Source: RYN-133 sp963754285
GTDB lineage: Bacteria; Actinomycetota; Actinomycetes; Mycobacteriales; Jatrophihabitantaceae
DNA length: 64,000 nucleotides
Assembly: GCA_963754285.1 (NCBI GenBank)
Contig: CAVWFN010000002.1
Coordinates: forward strand, 248,001 to 312,000
Reading direction: 5' to 3'
Shown: piece after piece, positions 28,678-36,696 of the stretch
How the letters are laid out: every line of letters starts with the position of its first letter
Numbering within the stretch: position 1 is the first letter of the stretch
The notes under the pieces: model-generated
Database searches by the model: none
What the model was told of the DNA's origin: nothing
The model's input: the letters and a program-made list of their open reading frames with translations, nothing else
Translations under genes and position numbers: made by a program

Positions 28678-29267
28678 GGTATCGATCCGGTGTCGGCGGG
28701 GAAGACCGCATATTGGACGTCGACCGGGCGAGCTCCACGTCCGGGCTTGAGCGCGCGGTACTTGTCGACCAGCGTCCGCATCTCGTCGGCGAGGGCGCGG
28801 GCCTGCGTGGGGGAGAGGTCGAGGTGGCCGTCCATGTCGCTCGACGCCTTCTGCCACTGTGCCGGCCACTCGGTGGCGGTTGCGAACCAGTTGGCCAGCC
28901 GCCGGCTGCGGTCGGACTGGTACTCGCGCAACAGGAAGCCGGCTGCTTCTCGGGTGTCGGCGTTCTCGAGGAACTCCAGGCCGGTCATGTGGATCTCGTC
29001 GACGGCCATGCGCCACCAGCGCTGCTTGCGCCCCGCCGAGCGCTTGCCGGGCGACGGCTCGTCGTCGGGGACGAACTGCTCGACGAAGCCGTGCTGCGCG
29101 AGCTGGCGCAGGTGGTAGCTGGTCGCGCCGGTCGTCTCGCCGAGTTCCTCGGCCAGGCTGGTGACGCTGGCGCGGCGCCGCAGCTCGAGGATGCGCAGGA
29201 TCTGCACACGCAGGGGATGCGCCATCGCCTTGAGAGACGTGCCGTCCAGCTCGAGCTGCGTCGTCAT
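28674..29267 (-). CDS. ArsR/HTH_20 winged-helix regulator
   Basis: A 197-aa DNA-binding protein. 'LKAMAHPLRVQILRILELRRRASVTSLAEELGETTGATSYHLRQLAQHGFVE' is a winged helix of the ArsR-like group, with a wing containing 'GRKQRWWRM'. The C-terminal 100 residues are helical and acidic, probably for dimerisation or ligand binding, and no metal-binding CxC motif is seen. I chose ATG 29267 over an upstream in-frame start that would lie within the palindromic operator. Coupled to the MFS gene, so likely an autoregulated repressor of efflux. Confidence 0.85.
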   Translation of the reverse strand: MTTQLELDGTSLKAMAHPLRVQILRILELRRRASVTSLAEELGETTGATSYHLRQLAQHGFVEQFVPDDEPSPGKRSAGRKQRWWRMAVDEIHMTGLEFLENADTREAAGFLLREYQSDRSRRLANWFATATEWPAQWQKASSDMDGHLDLSPTQARALADEMRTLVDKYRALKPGRGARPVDVQYAVFPADTGSIP

Positions 29268-29284
29268 GAAAGCAAAGCTACTTA

Positions 29285-29302
29285 TGCAAATATGTATTTG
29301 CA
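29285..29302. promoter_or_regulatory. Palindromic operator for the ArsR-MFS operon
   Basis: TGCAAATA-TG-TATTTGCA is a perfect 8-bp inverted repeat 18 bases upstream of the regulator ATG. A third TGCAAATA copy follows directly at 29299-29306. The AT-rich stretch stands out in this GC-rich DNA. Confidence 0.7.
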
Positions 29303-29325
29303 AATAAATTCGGGGAAATCGAAGG

Positions 29326-29640
29326 TCAGGGAGCGGCGTCCGCCCCGATAACCAGTTCGACCTCGATCGTCTCGCCGTCCTCGATGCCTTCGGCCTTGCG
29401 AACCCAGGCCTTGAGCGGGACGACGTACGTGCCGTCCTTGGGCCACAGCGCGGTCGGCCACGTGGTGTCGCCGACCGTGACCGTCGCGGGGATCATGCCC
29501 CAGCCGTAGGTGACCTCGTTCGCAACGTCCTGGATCGGGGCGCACTGCTCGTCGGGGACGGAAACGAAGTAGAAGGGCGCCGGTCCGCGCCAGTACCAGA
29601 CCTCGGCGCTGAAGTTCAGAGCGACATCGACCGGCGACAT
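29326..29640 (-). CDS. DUF1905 domain protein
   Basis: A 104-aa protein. 'LNFSAEVWYWRGPAPFYFVSVPDEQCAPI' and 'GWGMIPATVTVGDTTWPTALWPKDGTYVVPLKAWVRKAEGI' are the double-psi-like strands of DUF1905. These small cytosolic proteins often sit beside YdeI/OmpD-type proteins and have no established activity. It lies 57 bases from the WYL regulator, divergently transcribed, so the two may share a promoter region. Confidence 0.82.
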   Translation of the reverse strand: MSPVDVALNFSAEVWYWRGPAPFYFVSVPDEQCAPIQDVANEVTYGWGMIPATVTVGDTTWPTALWPKDGTYVVPLKAWVRKAEGIEDGETIEVELVIGADAAP

Positions 29641-29697
29641 GACGCCGACGCTACGGTGGGTCGCGGACGGAACGCTACCTCGACCGGAACGATCTTC

Positions 29698-30666
29698 ATG
29701 ACCGACATGGTGAGCCCCACCGGACGCGCGCTGCTCGCCCTCGAAGCGATCCAGCAGGCGCCCGGGATCACCGGCGAGCGGCTGGCGTCGCGGCTGGGCG
29801 TGACCGACCGGGCGGCCCGGCGCTACGTGGGGATCCTTCGCGAGGCCGGCATCCCCGTCGAGTCGACCAGCGGGCCGTACGGCGGTTACCGCCTCGGGCG
29901 CGGCGCGCGCATCCCACCGCTGACGTTCAGCACCGCCGAGGCGCTCGGCCTCGTGATGGCCGTGCTGCAGGGGTGGCACGGGACGGTCGAGGCCGACCAT
30001 CCCGCTGCCTCGGCGCTCGGCAAGATCATGCGCGTGCTGCCGGCGTCGGCCGCCGCGCCGGCCGAGGCGATGCGACGCGTGCAGGCGCAGAATCCGAGCG
30101 ATGCGGCCGCGATGCCCGACCCCGCATTGACGGCGACGATCGCGCAGGCGTGCGAGGCGGGCGAACAGGTCCGCATCGAGTACCGGACGGGGAGCGAATT
30201 CGTACTCGACCCGTGGGCCGTCGTCGTGCGCCACGGCCGCTGGTATCTGCTCGGGCACCTGGCCGGCGCCGACGCACGCCGTGTGCTGCGGCTGGATCGG
30301 ATCGTCGGCGTGACGGCGACGGGAGAGCGGTTCACGCGTCCGGGCGACCTCGATCCGGTGCGAGAGGTCGAAGAGCATCTTGCCGACGGCTGGACCTACA
30401 ACGTCGAAGTGCGCATCGCCGCGCCGTTCACCGAGGTCGCGCCGTGCGTGCCGCGCATGCTCGGCCGGCTCGAGGAGACCGGCGAGCACTCGTGCGTTCT
30501 GCGGGGCAGCACCAGCAATCCGTGGTGGTACGCCGAACAGCTTGCGGCGATACCCGGCGACTTCACCGTTGTCGCGCCGGAAGAGTTGCGGCGTGCAGTG
30601 CGGACCCTCGCCGAGCGGTTCGCGCGCGCAGTGGACGAGGATGTCGAAAGCCCATCCGCACCGTGA
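29698..30666 (+). CDS. HTH/WYL transcriptional regulator
   Basis: A 322-aa regulator of the YafY/DeoR-HTH plus WYL class. The N-terminal HTH is 'GRALLALEAIQQAPGITGERLASRLGVTDRAARRYV', followed by 'GIPVESTSGPYGGYRLGRG'. The WYL domain begins near residue 165 with 'VRIEYRTG', and 'GRWYLLGHL' is the W-Y-L-like core. A WCX-like C-terminus follows. The stop overlaps an upstream GTG of the next SDR frame, but the better start for that gene is 15 bases further. Signal unknown. Confidence 0.85.
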   Translation: MTDMVSPTGRALLALEAIQQAPGITGERLASRLGVTDRAARRYVGILREAGIPVESTSGPYGGYRLGRGARIPPLTFSTAEALGLVMAVLQGWHGTVEADHPAASALGKIMRVLPASAAAPAEAMRRVQAQNPSDAAAMPDPALTATIAQACEAGEQVRIEYRTGSEFVLDPWAVVVRHGRWYLLGHLAGADARRVLRLDRIVGVTATGERFTRPGDLDPVREVEEHLADGWTYNVEVRIAAPFTEVAPCVPRMLGRLEETGEHSCVLRGSTSNPWWYAEQLAAIPGDFTVVAPEELRRAVRTLAERFARAVDEDVESPSAP

Positions 30667-30680
30667 AGGAGACGGAGACT

Positions 30681-31502
30681 GTGACATCGAAGGTTGCGCT
30701 CGTAACGGGGGCATCGTCCGGAATCGGCGAGGCAACCGCGCGCAGGCTGCTGGCCGACGGATTCGTTGTGTACGCGGTCGCGCGGCGCACGGAGCCGATG
30801 GCGGTGCTGCAGCAGGGCGGCGTCCACACGTTCAGCATGGACGTGACCGACGACGCGTCGGTGGTGGCCGGCGTCGAGCGCATCGTCGCCGAGCAAGGTC
30901 GTATCGACGTGCTCGTGAACAACGCCGGGTACGGCTCGTACGGCGCCGTCGAGGACGTGCCGATCGACGAAGCCAGGCGGCAGTTCGAGGTCAACATCTT
31001 CGGCCTGGCCCGATTGGTTCAGCTCGTCACGCCGCACATGCGGGCGCAGGGGAGTGGTCGCATCATCAACATCTCCTCGATCGGCGGCAAGATCTACGAG
31101 CCGCTCGGCGCCTGGTACCACGCGACGAAGTTCGCCGTTGAGGGTCTGAGCGACAGCCTGCGGGTCGAGCTGCGTCCGTTCGGCATCGACGTCGTGATCA
31201 TCGAGCCGGGTCCGATCCGCACCGAGTGGAACACGATCGCGCGCGACAACCTGCGCGCGACCTCTGCGGGCACGGCCTACGCCGATCGAGCGGTCGCTGT
31301 CACGCACGTGCTCGAACAGGCCGACCGACCAAGCCGCTCGTCCGGACCGGACGTCGTCGCGCGCAAGATCGCGAAGGCTGCCTCCGTGCGGAACCCGAAG
31401 GCGCGCTACCCGGTGGGACGTTCGGCCGGGACGATCGTGCGCGCCCGTAAGGTACTTCCCGACCGGGCGATGGACGCGATCATCGGACGGATGTTCAGCT
31501 GA
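30681..31502 (+). CDS. SDR family oxidoreductase
   Basis: A 273-aa classical SDR. 'VALVTGASSGIGEATARRLL' is the cofactor loop, 'NNAGYGSYGAVEDVP' follows, catalytic Ser in 'INISSIGGKIYEPLG', Tyr/Lys in 'WYHATKFAVEGLSDSLRVEL', and 'EPGPIRTEW' closes the site. This pattern is typical of the SDRs annotated as oxidoreductase/short-chain reductase near WYL regulators. I chose GTG 30681 because AAGGAGA precedes it by 8 bases. GTG 30663 would be in frame too. Converges on the amidase with an 8-base overlap of the 3' ends. Confidence 0.85.
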   Translation: MTSKVALVTGASSGIGEATARRLLADGFVVYAVARRTEPMAVLQQGGVHTFSMDVTDDASVVAGVERIVAEQGRIDVLVNNAGYGSYGAVEDVPIDEARRQFEVNIFGLARLVQLVTPHMRAQGSGRIINISSIGGKIYEPLGAWYHATKFAVEGLSDSLRVELRPFGIDVVIIEPGPIRTEWNTIARDNLRATSAGTAYADRAVAVTHVLEQADRPSRSSGPDVVARKIAKAASVRNPKARYPVGRSAGTIVRARKVLPDRAMDAIIGRMFS

Positions 31503-32928
31503 CCTGCTGCGCCGCCTCGATCCGCGGGAACGCGATCTCGCCCTCGAGCAGGTACGCCAGCTCCAGCAGGGTGCGCTCGTCACCATGTGCCGACGAGAGT
31601 TGTACCCCGATGGGCAGGCCGTCCGCGCTCATCGCCAGCGGCAGCGAGATGGCCGGCGACCCGGCGATGTTGTTCAGCGGCGTGTACGCGACGTAGTGGG
31701 TGAGTCGTTCGACGAGCTCGTCGAACGGCACCGTCGGCGCAAGATGACCGAGCAGCGGCGTCGTGTGCGCAAGCACGGGTGACACCACGACTTCGAGTCG
31801 GGCGAACATCTGCGCGTACGTCGCCGGGATACGCCGCAATCGGCGTAACGCACCGGGCGTGCGGTGCAGGTTGCGCCGGTGATGCGAGCGCAGGCCGCGG
31901 GTGAGCCCGTCGATGCGGTGTTTGTCGAAGCTCCGGTCGAGCAGCAACCGTCCGGTGTCGACCGCGAGTTCGGCGAGCAACGCCCAGTACTGCAGGAAGT
32001 CGCTCACGAACTGGTCGCTGACAGGCAGATCGATCGGCTCGACGCTGTGACCGGCCTTCTCGAGCACCTGCGCGGCTTGCTCCGCCGCGGCGCGGGTCGC
32101 GGCATCGGCCGGACCGGTGATCGAGTCGATGACCAGACCGATGCGGAGCCGTCGTTGCGCCGGTCCCTCGACGAGACCGATCGGCGCAAGACGGGGGTTG
32201 CGCCAATGGTCTTCGGCGGCCGCCACGAACGCTGCCGTGTCGCGTACGGTGCGGGTGAGCACGCCCTCGGAGATCATGTTGATCGGCAGGTGCGCCGCCT
32301 GCTCGCCGTCCACGTGCCGCCCGCGGGTCGGCTTGAGTCCGACGAGGCCGGCACACGCCGCGGGGATTCGGATCGAGCCGCCGCCGTCGTTGGCATGCGC
32401 GATCGGCACGACGCCGGACGCGACCAGGGCAGCCGACCCGCCCGACGACGCGCCGACCGAGTAGCCGGTGTGCCACGGATTGCGCGCCGGGGGAGCGGTC
32501 ATGAACTCGGTGCTCGCATTGAAGCCGAATTCGGGCAGCCGCGACTTGCCGAGCACCGTCAACCCGGTGCTCATGTACTGCGCGGCGTAGGCGCCGTCGC
32601 GTTTGGCAGGACGGGCGGCGTACGCCTCGCTGCCGTGGTTGGTCGGCAGGCCGGCGACGTCGGTGTTGTCCTTGATGAAGGTCGGGACGCCGAACAGTGC
32701 GGCGTCGCGATCCGTCCCGTACCGCGGCTTCTCGTAGCAGTCGTGCTCGACGGCATGCAGGCTCGGATCGACCTGCGCTGCTCGGGCTATCGCAGCCTCG
32801 GCCAACTCGTCGGCACTGAGCTCACCCGAGTGGACCAGTGCAGCGAGCGCGACCGCGTCATGGGTCGCGAGCGCGTCGTCACCGAATGCGTGCACACGGC
32901 GATCGCCGGTGCCGGAGTTGTTCTGCAC
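31495..32928 (-). CDS. Amidase signature family hydrolase
   Basis: A 477-aa amidase. The Ser-cisSer-Lys triad is visible: Lys in 'GVPTFIKDNTDVAGLPT', the cis-Ser and nucleophile Ser in 'YSVGASSGGSAALVASG' and 'DGGGSIRIPAACAGLVGLKPT'. The C-terminus 'GSPAISLPLAMSADGLPIGVQL' is typical of the family. Substrate could be a small amide, 6-aminohexanoate oligomer or peptide amide. It starts directly after the stop of a small membrane protein gene, so the two are co-transcribed. Confidence 0.88.
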   Translation of the reverse strand: MQNNSGTGDRRVHAFGDDALATHDAVALAALVHSGELSADELAEAAIARAAQVDPSLHAVEHDCYEKPRYGTDRDAALFGVPTFIKDNTDVAGLPTNHGSEAYAARPAKRDGAYAAQYMSTGLTVLGKSRLPEFGFNASTEFMTAPPARNPWHTGYSVGASSGGSAALVASGVVPIAHANDGGGSIRIPAACAGLVGLKPTRGRHVDGEQAAHLPINMISEGVLTRTVRDTAAFVAAAEDHWRNPRLAPIGLVEGPAQRRLRIGLVIDSITGPADAATRAAAEQAAQVLEKAGHSVEPIDLPVSDQFVSDFLQYWALLAELAVDTGRLLLDRSFDKHRIDGLTRGLRSHHRRNLHRTPGALRRLRRIPATYAQMFARLEVVVSPVLAHTTPLLGHLAPTVPFDELVERLTHYVAYTPLNNIAGSPAISLPLAMSADGLPIGVQLSSAHGDERTLLELAYLLEGEIAFPRIEAAQQVS

Positions 32929-33132
32929 TTAGCCGCGCCGTCCGGTGTAGAGAAAGGCGATGCCGCCGAGCGGGATCACCACGAGGATGACTGCGATCCA
33001 GCCCGGACGCGTCAGGTACCGCAGGTCACGATCGTCCGCATCGGCCAGCGCCGACAGGCACAGCCATTCGAAGCGGACGACCGCCACGATCGCGACCGCG
33101 ATCACGGCGGTCACGATGAGCTGGACGGTCAC
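32929..33132 (-). CDS. Small membrane protein, PLDc_N-like
   Basis: A 67-aa protein with two membrane helices, 'VQLIVTAVIAVAIVAVV' and 'PGWIAVILVVIPLGGIAFLYTG'. The W-I...P-x-G-x-x-x-x-Y-x-G-R ending resembles the PLDc_N domain, which anchors cardiolipin-synthase-like and other proteins. GTG 33132 is chosen because it opens directly into the first helix. Its stop codon abuts the amidase GTG. Confidence 0.7.
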   Translation of the reverse strand: MTVQLIVTAVIAVAIVAVVRFEWLCLSALADADDRDLRYLTRPGWIAVILVVIPLGGIAFLYTGRRG

Positions 33133-33183
33133 GATCCCATTGTCGCGTATATCGGTTGTCGCGCCACGTGGCACGATCAGTCG

Positions 33184-33627
33184 GTGACCAGTACGTCGGC
33201 CGAGCAGCGCCTGCGCGATCTCGCGCGGCTACGCCGGGTGCGCGACCGCATCGACCGCGAGTACTCGCAGCCGCTCGATGTCGAGGCGCTGGCACGCGGT
33301 GTGCACATGTCTGCCGGTCACTTGAGTCGCGAGTTCAAGCTCGCCTACGGCGAGGCGCCGTACGGCTATCTCATGACGCGGCGCATCGAGCGAGCGATGG
33401 CTTTGCTGCGCCGCGGCGATCTGAGCGTGACCGACGTGTGCTTCGCGGTCGGTTGCTCGTCGCTGGGGACGTTCAGCACTCGGTTCTCGGAGCTGGTGGG
33501 CATGTCACCGAGTGCCTATCGCGACCGAGCCGCCGGTGCGGGGGAGTTGCCGTCCTGCGTCGTCAAGCAGGTGACCAGACCGGTCAGGAATCGAGAAGCG
33601 ACGCCGTCGGCGACCGAACTAGCTTGA
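33184..33627 (+). CDS. AraC-family transcriptional regulator
   Basis: A 147-aa protein that is almost only the double-HTH domain: 'REYSQPLDVEALARGVHMSAGHLSREFKLAYGEAPYGYLMTRRIERAMALLRRGDLSVTDVCFAVGCSSLGTFSTRFSELVGMSPSAYR'. No N-terminal sensor domain is present, as in the small AraC regulators paired with VOC proteins. The VOC gene begins 4 bases after its stop, so the latter is probably its partner or target. Confidence 0.85.
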   Translation: MTSTSAEQRLRDLARLRRVRDRIDREYSQPLDVEALARGVHMSAGHLSREFKLAYGEAPYGYLMTRRIERAMALLRRGDLSVTDVCFAVGCSSLGTFSTRFSELVGMSPSAYRDRAAGAGELPSCVVKQVTRPVRNREATPSATELA

Positions 33628-33631
33628 GGGC

Positions 33632-34042
33632 ATGGACCTCAGCATCACTTCCGCGTTCCTGCCGCACAGCGACCCCGACGCGACCATCGCCTTCTACCGC
33701 GACACCCTCGGCTTCGAGATCCGCAACGACGTCGAGATGCACGGACTGCACTGGATCACTGTCGGCCCACCGAACCAGCCGGACGTGAACATCGTCCTCT
33801 ACCCGCCGGGAGTCGACCCGGGCATCACTGAGGACGAGCGTCGCGTGATCACCGAGATGATGGCCAAGGGGACGTACGGGATCATCACGTTCGCGACGCC
33901 CGACCTCGACGCGACCTTCGAGCACGTGCAAGCCAACGGCGCCGAGATCGTGCAGGAGCCGGCCGACCAGCCGTGGGGGCTTCGCGACAGCGCGATCCGC
34001 GACCCGTCCGGAAATCTGATCCGCATCAACCAGGCCGGCTGA
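33632..34042 (+). CDS. VOC/glyoxalase-fold protein
   Basis: A 136-aa single-module VOC protein. 'SDPDATIAFYRDTLGFEIRNDVEMHGLHWITVG' holds the first metal-ligand position, 'TYGIITFATPDLDATFEHVQANGAEIVQEP' the helix-strand, and 'GLRDSAIRDPSGNLIRINQ' the closing strand. Members bind metals and act as glyoxalases, dioxygenases or antibiotic-binding proteins, and the function cannot be told here. Paired with the small AraC regulator upstream. Confidence 0.87.
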   Translation: MDLSITSAFLPHSDPDATIAFYRDTLGFEIRNDVEMHGLHWITVGPPNQPDVNIVLYPPGVDPGITEDERRVITEMMAKGTYGIITFATPDLDATFEHVQANGAEIVQEPADQPWGLRDSAIRDPSGNLIRINQAG

Positions 34043-34073
34043 CCTCGGCCGGCGCCGGGGTGATGATGGAGGC

Positions 34074-34379
34074 ATGACGAACGCGTCGGCCGACACTCAT
34101 GAGGTGCCGGGCCCGGGGGAGTGCTGGTGCTGCGGTCGCGTCGACGACCCGACGCAGATGGTGCCCCTCGGCAATCATCCCGAAGTCGCGTTATGTCGCC
34201 CTTGCGCGCGCTGGGCTGCAAAGCAGGCATGGGCGCTCGACGACCAGTCCAAGACCGGTGTGCTCGTCATTGCCCGAAATCAGTTCCGCAGCATCCGCCA
34301 GACGGTGATCCACCGCGGTTGGCACCGCAGCCCGATCATCGGTGCCCCATTGCGCTGGATCGGCAAGCGGCTGCCGTAG
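34074..34379 (+). CDS. Hypothetical zinc-ribbon-like protein
   Basis: A 101-aa protein with 'CWCCGRVDDPTQMVPLGNHPEVALCRPCARWA', a CxxC...CxxC zinc-ribbon-like pattern at residues 17-48. The C-terminal half is basic ('RNQFRSIRQTVIHRGWHRSPIIG'), which would suit nucleic-acid or membrane-surface contact. No characterised family is recognised. Monocistronic, 31 bases after the VOC gene. Confidence 0.7.
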   Translation: MTNASADTHEVPGPGECWCCGRVDDPTQMVPLGNHPEVALCRPCARWAAKQAWALDDQSKTGVLVIARNQFRSIRQTVIHRGWHRSPIIGAPLRWIGKRLP

Positions 34380-34480
34380 CTCTCCGAGTCAGCGCCGGAT
34401 GTTCGCTGAGCGCGAATCTTCATATATTTCTGCGGATTCTCGTTCACAGCTCTGGTGTTTCTTCCTCGGAAGAGATAGAA

Positions 34481-34496
34481 TCGAACACGTGAGCGC
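34481..34496 (+). promoter_or_regulatory. Half SOS/LexA-like box at the 13E12-type gene start
   Basis: TCGAACACGTGAGCGC has a perfect left half of the mycobacterial LexA box TCGAAC(N4)GTTCGA, but the right half keeps only some bases. 13E12-family genes of mycobacteria often carry such boxes. A TAGAAT -10-like hexamer (34476-34481) directly precedes it and the GTG lies within it. Confidence 0.4.
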
Positions 34497-35730
34497 AGCA
34501 TCGTTGACCGGCACGGCAGTGCTGGATCGGCTGCGCGAACTGGAGGCTTCGAAGCAGTCGATCGAGGTCGAGCAGCTGAGCCTGATCGCCCAGGTCGAGG
34601 CGGAGGGGCTCGCGTTCGATCTCGGGCGCGAAGAACACGGCGGTGTTGCTGCGTGACGCGCTGCAGGATCGGTGCGCGTGATGCGGCCGGTCGGGTGCGG
34701 CTGGCGGCGGCGGTGACGCCGCGGCGCACGCTGACCGGCGAGACGGTCGAAGCGCAGCATCCGCAGACCGCGGCCGCGCTGGCCGAGGGGTGCGATCTCG
34801 ACCCGGGCCGCGGCCACGGTCGTGGCGATGACGGACAAGATCGACGACCTGCTCGCCGACCAGTCAGCACCAATGTATCGAGACGCGCGCTGCTCGACTT
34901 CGCCCGCGACCACGACCCCGACCTGCTGGCCCGCTTCGCCAACGGCCTGTACGCCCGGGTCGATCAAGACGGGGCGTTTCGTGACATCGAGGCCGCGCAC
35001 CGGCGCCGCAGCCTGTCGCTGCACCGCCGTGCGGACGGGTCAGCCTCGATCGCCGGCGAACTGACCTGCGAGGCAGCCGAGTACCTCGAGACCCTGTTCG
35101 ACACCCTCGGCAAGCCGCACCCGGGCCCGGACGGTGAGCGTGACCCGCGCACCCCGGGTCAGCGGCGCCACGACGCGCTACTCGGCGCCTTCAAGATTCT
35201 TTTCTCCTCCGGCTCGCTGCCCACGGCGAACGGCTGCGCCACCACCCTCGTGCTGACCGCGACCGTGGGCGAGTTCGCCGACGGCACCGGCATCGTGCAC
35301 ACCGCCCACGGCTATGCGGTCCCGACCGCGGTCGCCGACCGGTGGCTCGATCCCAAAGCGAAGGCGATCCTGGTGCTGCTCTCGAAAACGAAGTCGCATC
35401 GTCGCCTACTCCGATCAGCACCGGCTGTTCACCGAACAACAACGACTAGCCATGTTCGCCAGGGACAAAGGCTGCTCCTACCCCGGCTGTGATGCCCCCT
35501 TGTCGTGGACGCAGGCACATCACGTGACGGACTTTGCCAAGACCAAACGCACCAGAGTCGACGACGGCACCCTGGTCTGCCGGCAGAACCACGCGATGTT
35601 CGAACAGATGGGCTGGGCCTCGATCATGCTCAACGACCTCCCGCACTGGGTGCCGCCTGCCTGGGTCGACCCGGACCAGACGACCACGCCGCAACACCAT
35701 GCACGACTGTCCCGAACCGACCCAGTCTGA
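34489..35730 (+). pseudogene. DUF222/HNH endonuclease, 13E12 repeat family (frameshifted)
   Basis: About 413 aa in four or more frames. The N-terminal DUF222 part opens 'SAASLTGTAVLDRLRELEASKQSIEVEQLSL', continues 'RDAAGRVRLAAAVTPRRTLTGE' and 'RALLDFARDHDPDLLARFANGLY'. The C-terminal HNH domain is 'YSDQHRLFTEQQRLAMFARDKGCSYPGC..AHHVTDFA', with 'LVCRQNHAMFEQMGW' completing the His/Cys site. Frame changes fall near 34638, 34665, 34790, 34868 and 35395. This family is multicopy in actinobacterial genomes, so misassembly of repeated copies and real decay are both possible. Confidence 0.75.
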
Positions 35731-35788
35731 CCGACGGCTGAAGCATGCCTTCCAGCGCAACCGCACCTACCAGCGAGGACTCCCCGCT

Positions 35789-35805
35789 TCGGGACTTCGT
35801 CCCGA
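35789..35805. terminator. Short hairpin after the 13E12-type gene
   Basis: TCGGGAC-TTC-GTCCCGA forms a 7-bp stem with a 3-base loop, 59 bases after the stop. No T tract. The rest of the 243-base gap to the lipoprotein gene shows nothing recognisable. Confidence 0.4.
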
Positions 35806-35973
35806 CCGGACCGAGAAGCGGTACCCGACCTCCGCGTTACTCCCGTCGCTGCGCCTTTTGGTCGTGTCTCTCACGTTCCAACGTGGCGCTGGAAGTGGCA
35901 TCGGGTTTGTCATGCACGGTGGAGGAGAGGTGCGGAGCGCAACCCTGCGCCATGGTCAGATCGTCTACAGGTT

Positions 35974-36558
35974 GTGGGCCGACGTTCGAGGGCCGTGGCG
36001 GCCGTCGTCGTGGCCGTTTGTGCTCTGTCGGCATGCGAGAGCGCCGGCTCTCAGCCGCCTGCGGCCCACAGCTCCGCCAGGTCACCGGCAGCCGTGCAAT
36101 CGCCGGCAACCGTGCAATCGCCGGCGGCCGTCCAATCGTCACGGACGCGGACGCCCACCGTGGTGAGGATCAGTCCTAGTGCTCAGGCCTGGGGGTACTG
36201 CGGAAATATCCGCAACGAGGCCGACGCTCGCTCTCTGGTCGGCAGTGGCGAAGCGACCGCGCTGGTGACCGCGCGGGTCGCGGGCGATTTGATCACGTCC
36301 TATCGGACGCTCGTCGGTCATGTCACCGGCTTGCGCACGTTGCAGGACGGACTGACCGTCCCGCGCGGGCGATATCTGATTCTTCTGGGCGGCTGGTATC
36401 CGTCCTACTACGCCGCGTTCGGGTCCTACGGCATTTACCGAATCGCCGGCCGCCGCGCATTTCAGGTGTGCGCCTACGGCCAACCGAACACGGGACGAAC
36501 CGGCGTCTTCGACGTCGACCGCCTCGTCGCGTTGCTCAGCCGCGCACTACGTGCGTGA
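35974..36558 (+). CDS. Lipoprotein, unknown function
   Basis: A 194-aa protein with a lipoprotein signal: basic 'GRRSRAV', hydrophobic 'AAVVVAVCALSA' and lipobox LSAC with Cys about residue 21. Residues 25-60 are a low-complexity Ser/Pro/Ala linker with the repeat 'AVQSPA(T/A)VQSPAAVQS', encoded by near-identical 21-base repeats. The globular C-terminus (70-194) contains 'WGYCGNIRNEADARSLVGSG' and 'RYLILLGGWYPSYYAAFGSYGIYRI', which I do not recognise. Probably membrane-anchored on the outer face of the cytoplasmic membrane. GTG start. Confidence 0.72.
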   Translation: MGRRSRAVAAVVVAVCALSACESAGSQPPAAHSSARSPAAVQSPATVQSPAAVQSSRTRTPTVVRISPSAQAWGYCGNIRNEADARSLVGSGEATALVTARVAGDLITSYRTLVGHVTGLRTLQDGLTVPRGRYLILLGGWYPSYYAAFGSYGIYRIAGRRAFQVCAYGQPNTGRTGVFDVDRLVALLSRALRA

Positions 36559-36696
36559 ATCGCGTCGTGATCGCGGTGGCACGCTCTGGCCCTGCTCAAG
36601 TACGCCGATAAGTGACATTATGTCATTTCGCAAATCGAGACCCAGGTCCCTCGGGGACCCGGAACAGACGTCCCCCGGGGCGCCGGGCACGCTGGG

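Noticed and set aside
31864..33627. A 587-aa plus-strand frame ending in the AraC domain
   Set aside because: Its first 440 codons are antisense to the amidase gene. Only the part from GTG 33184 has coding character.
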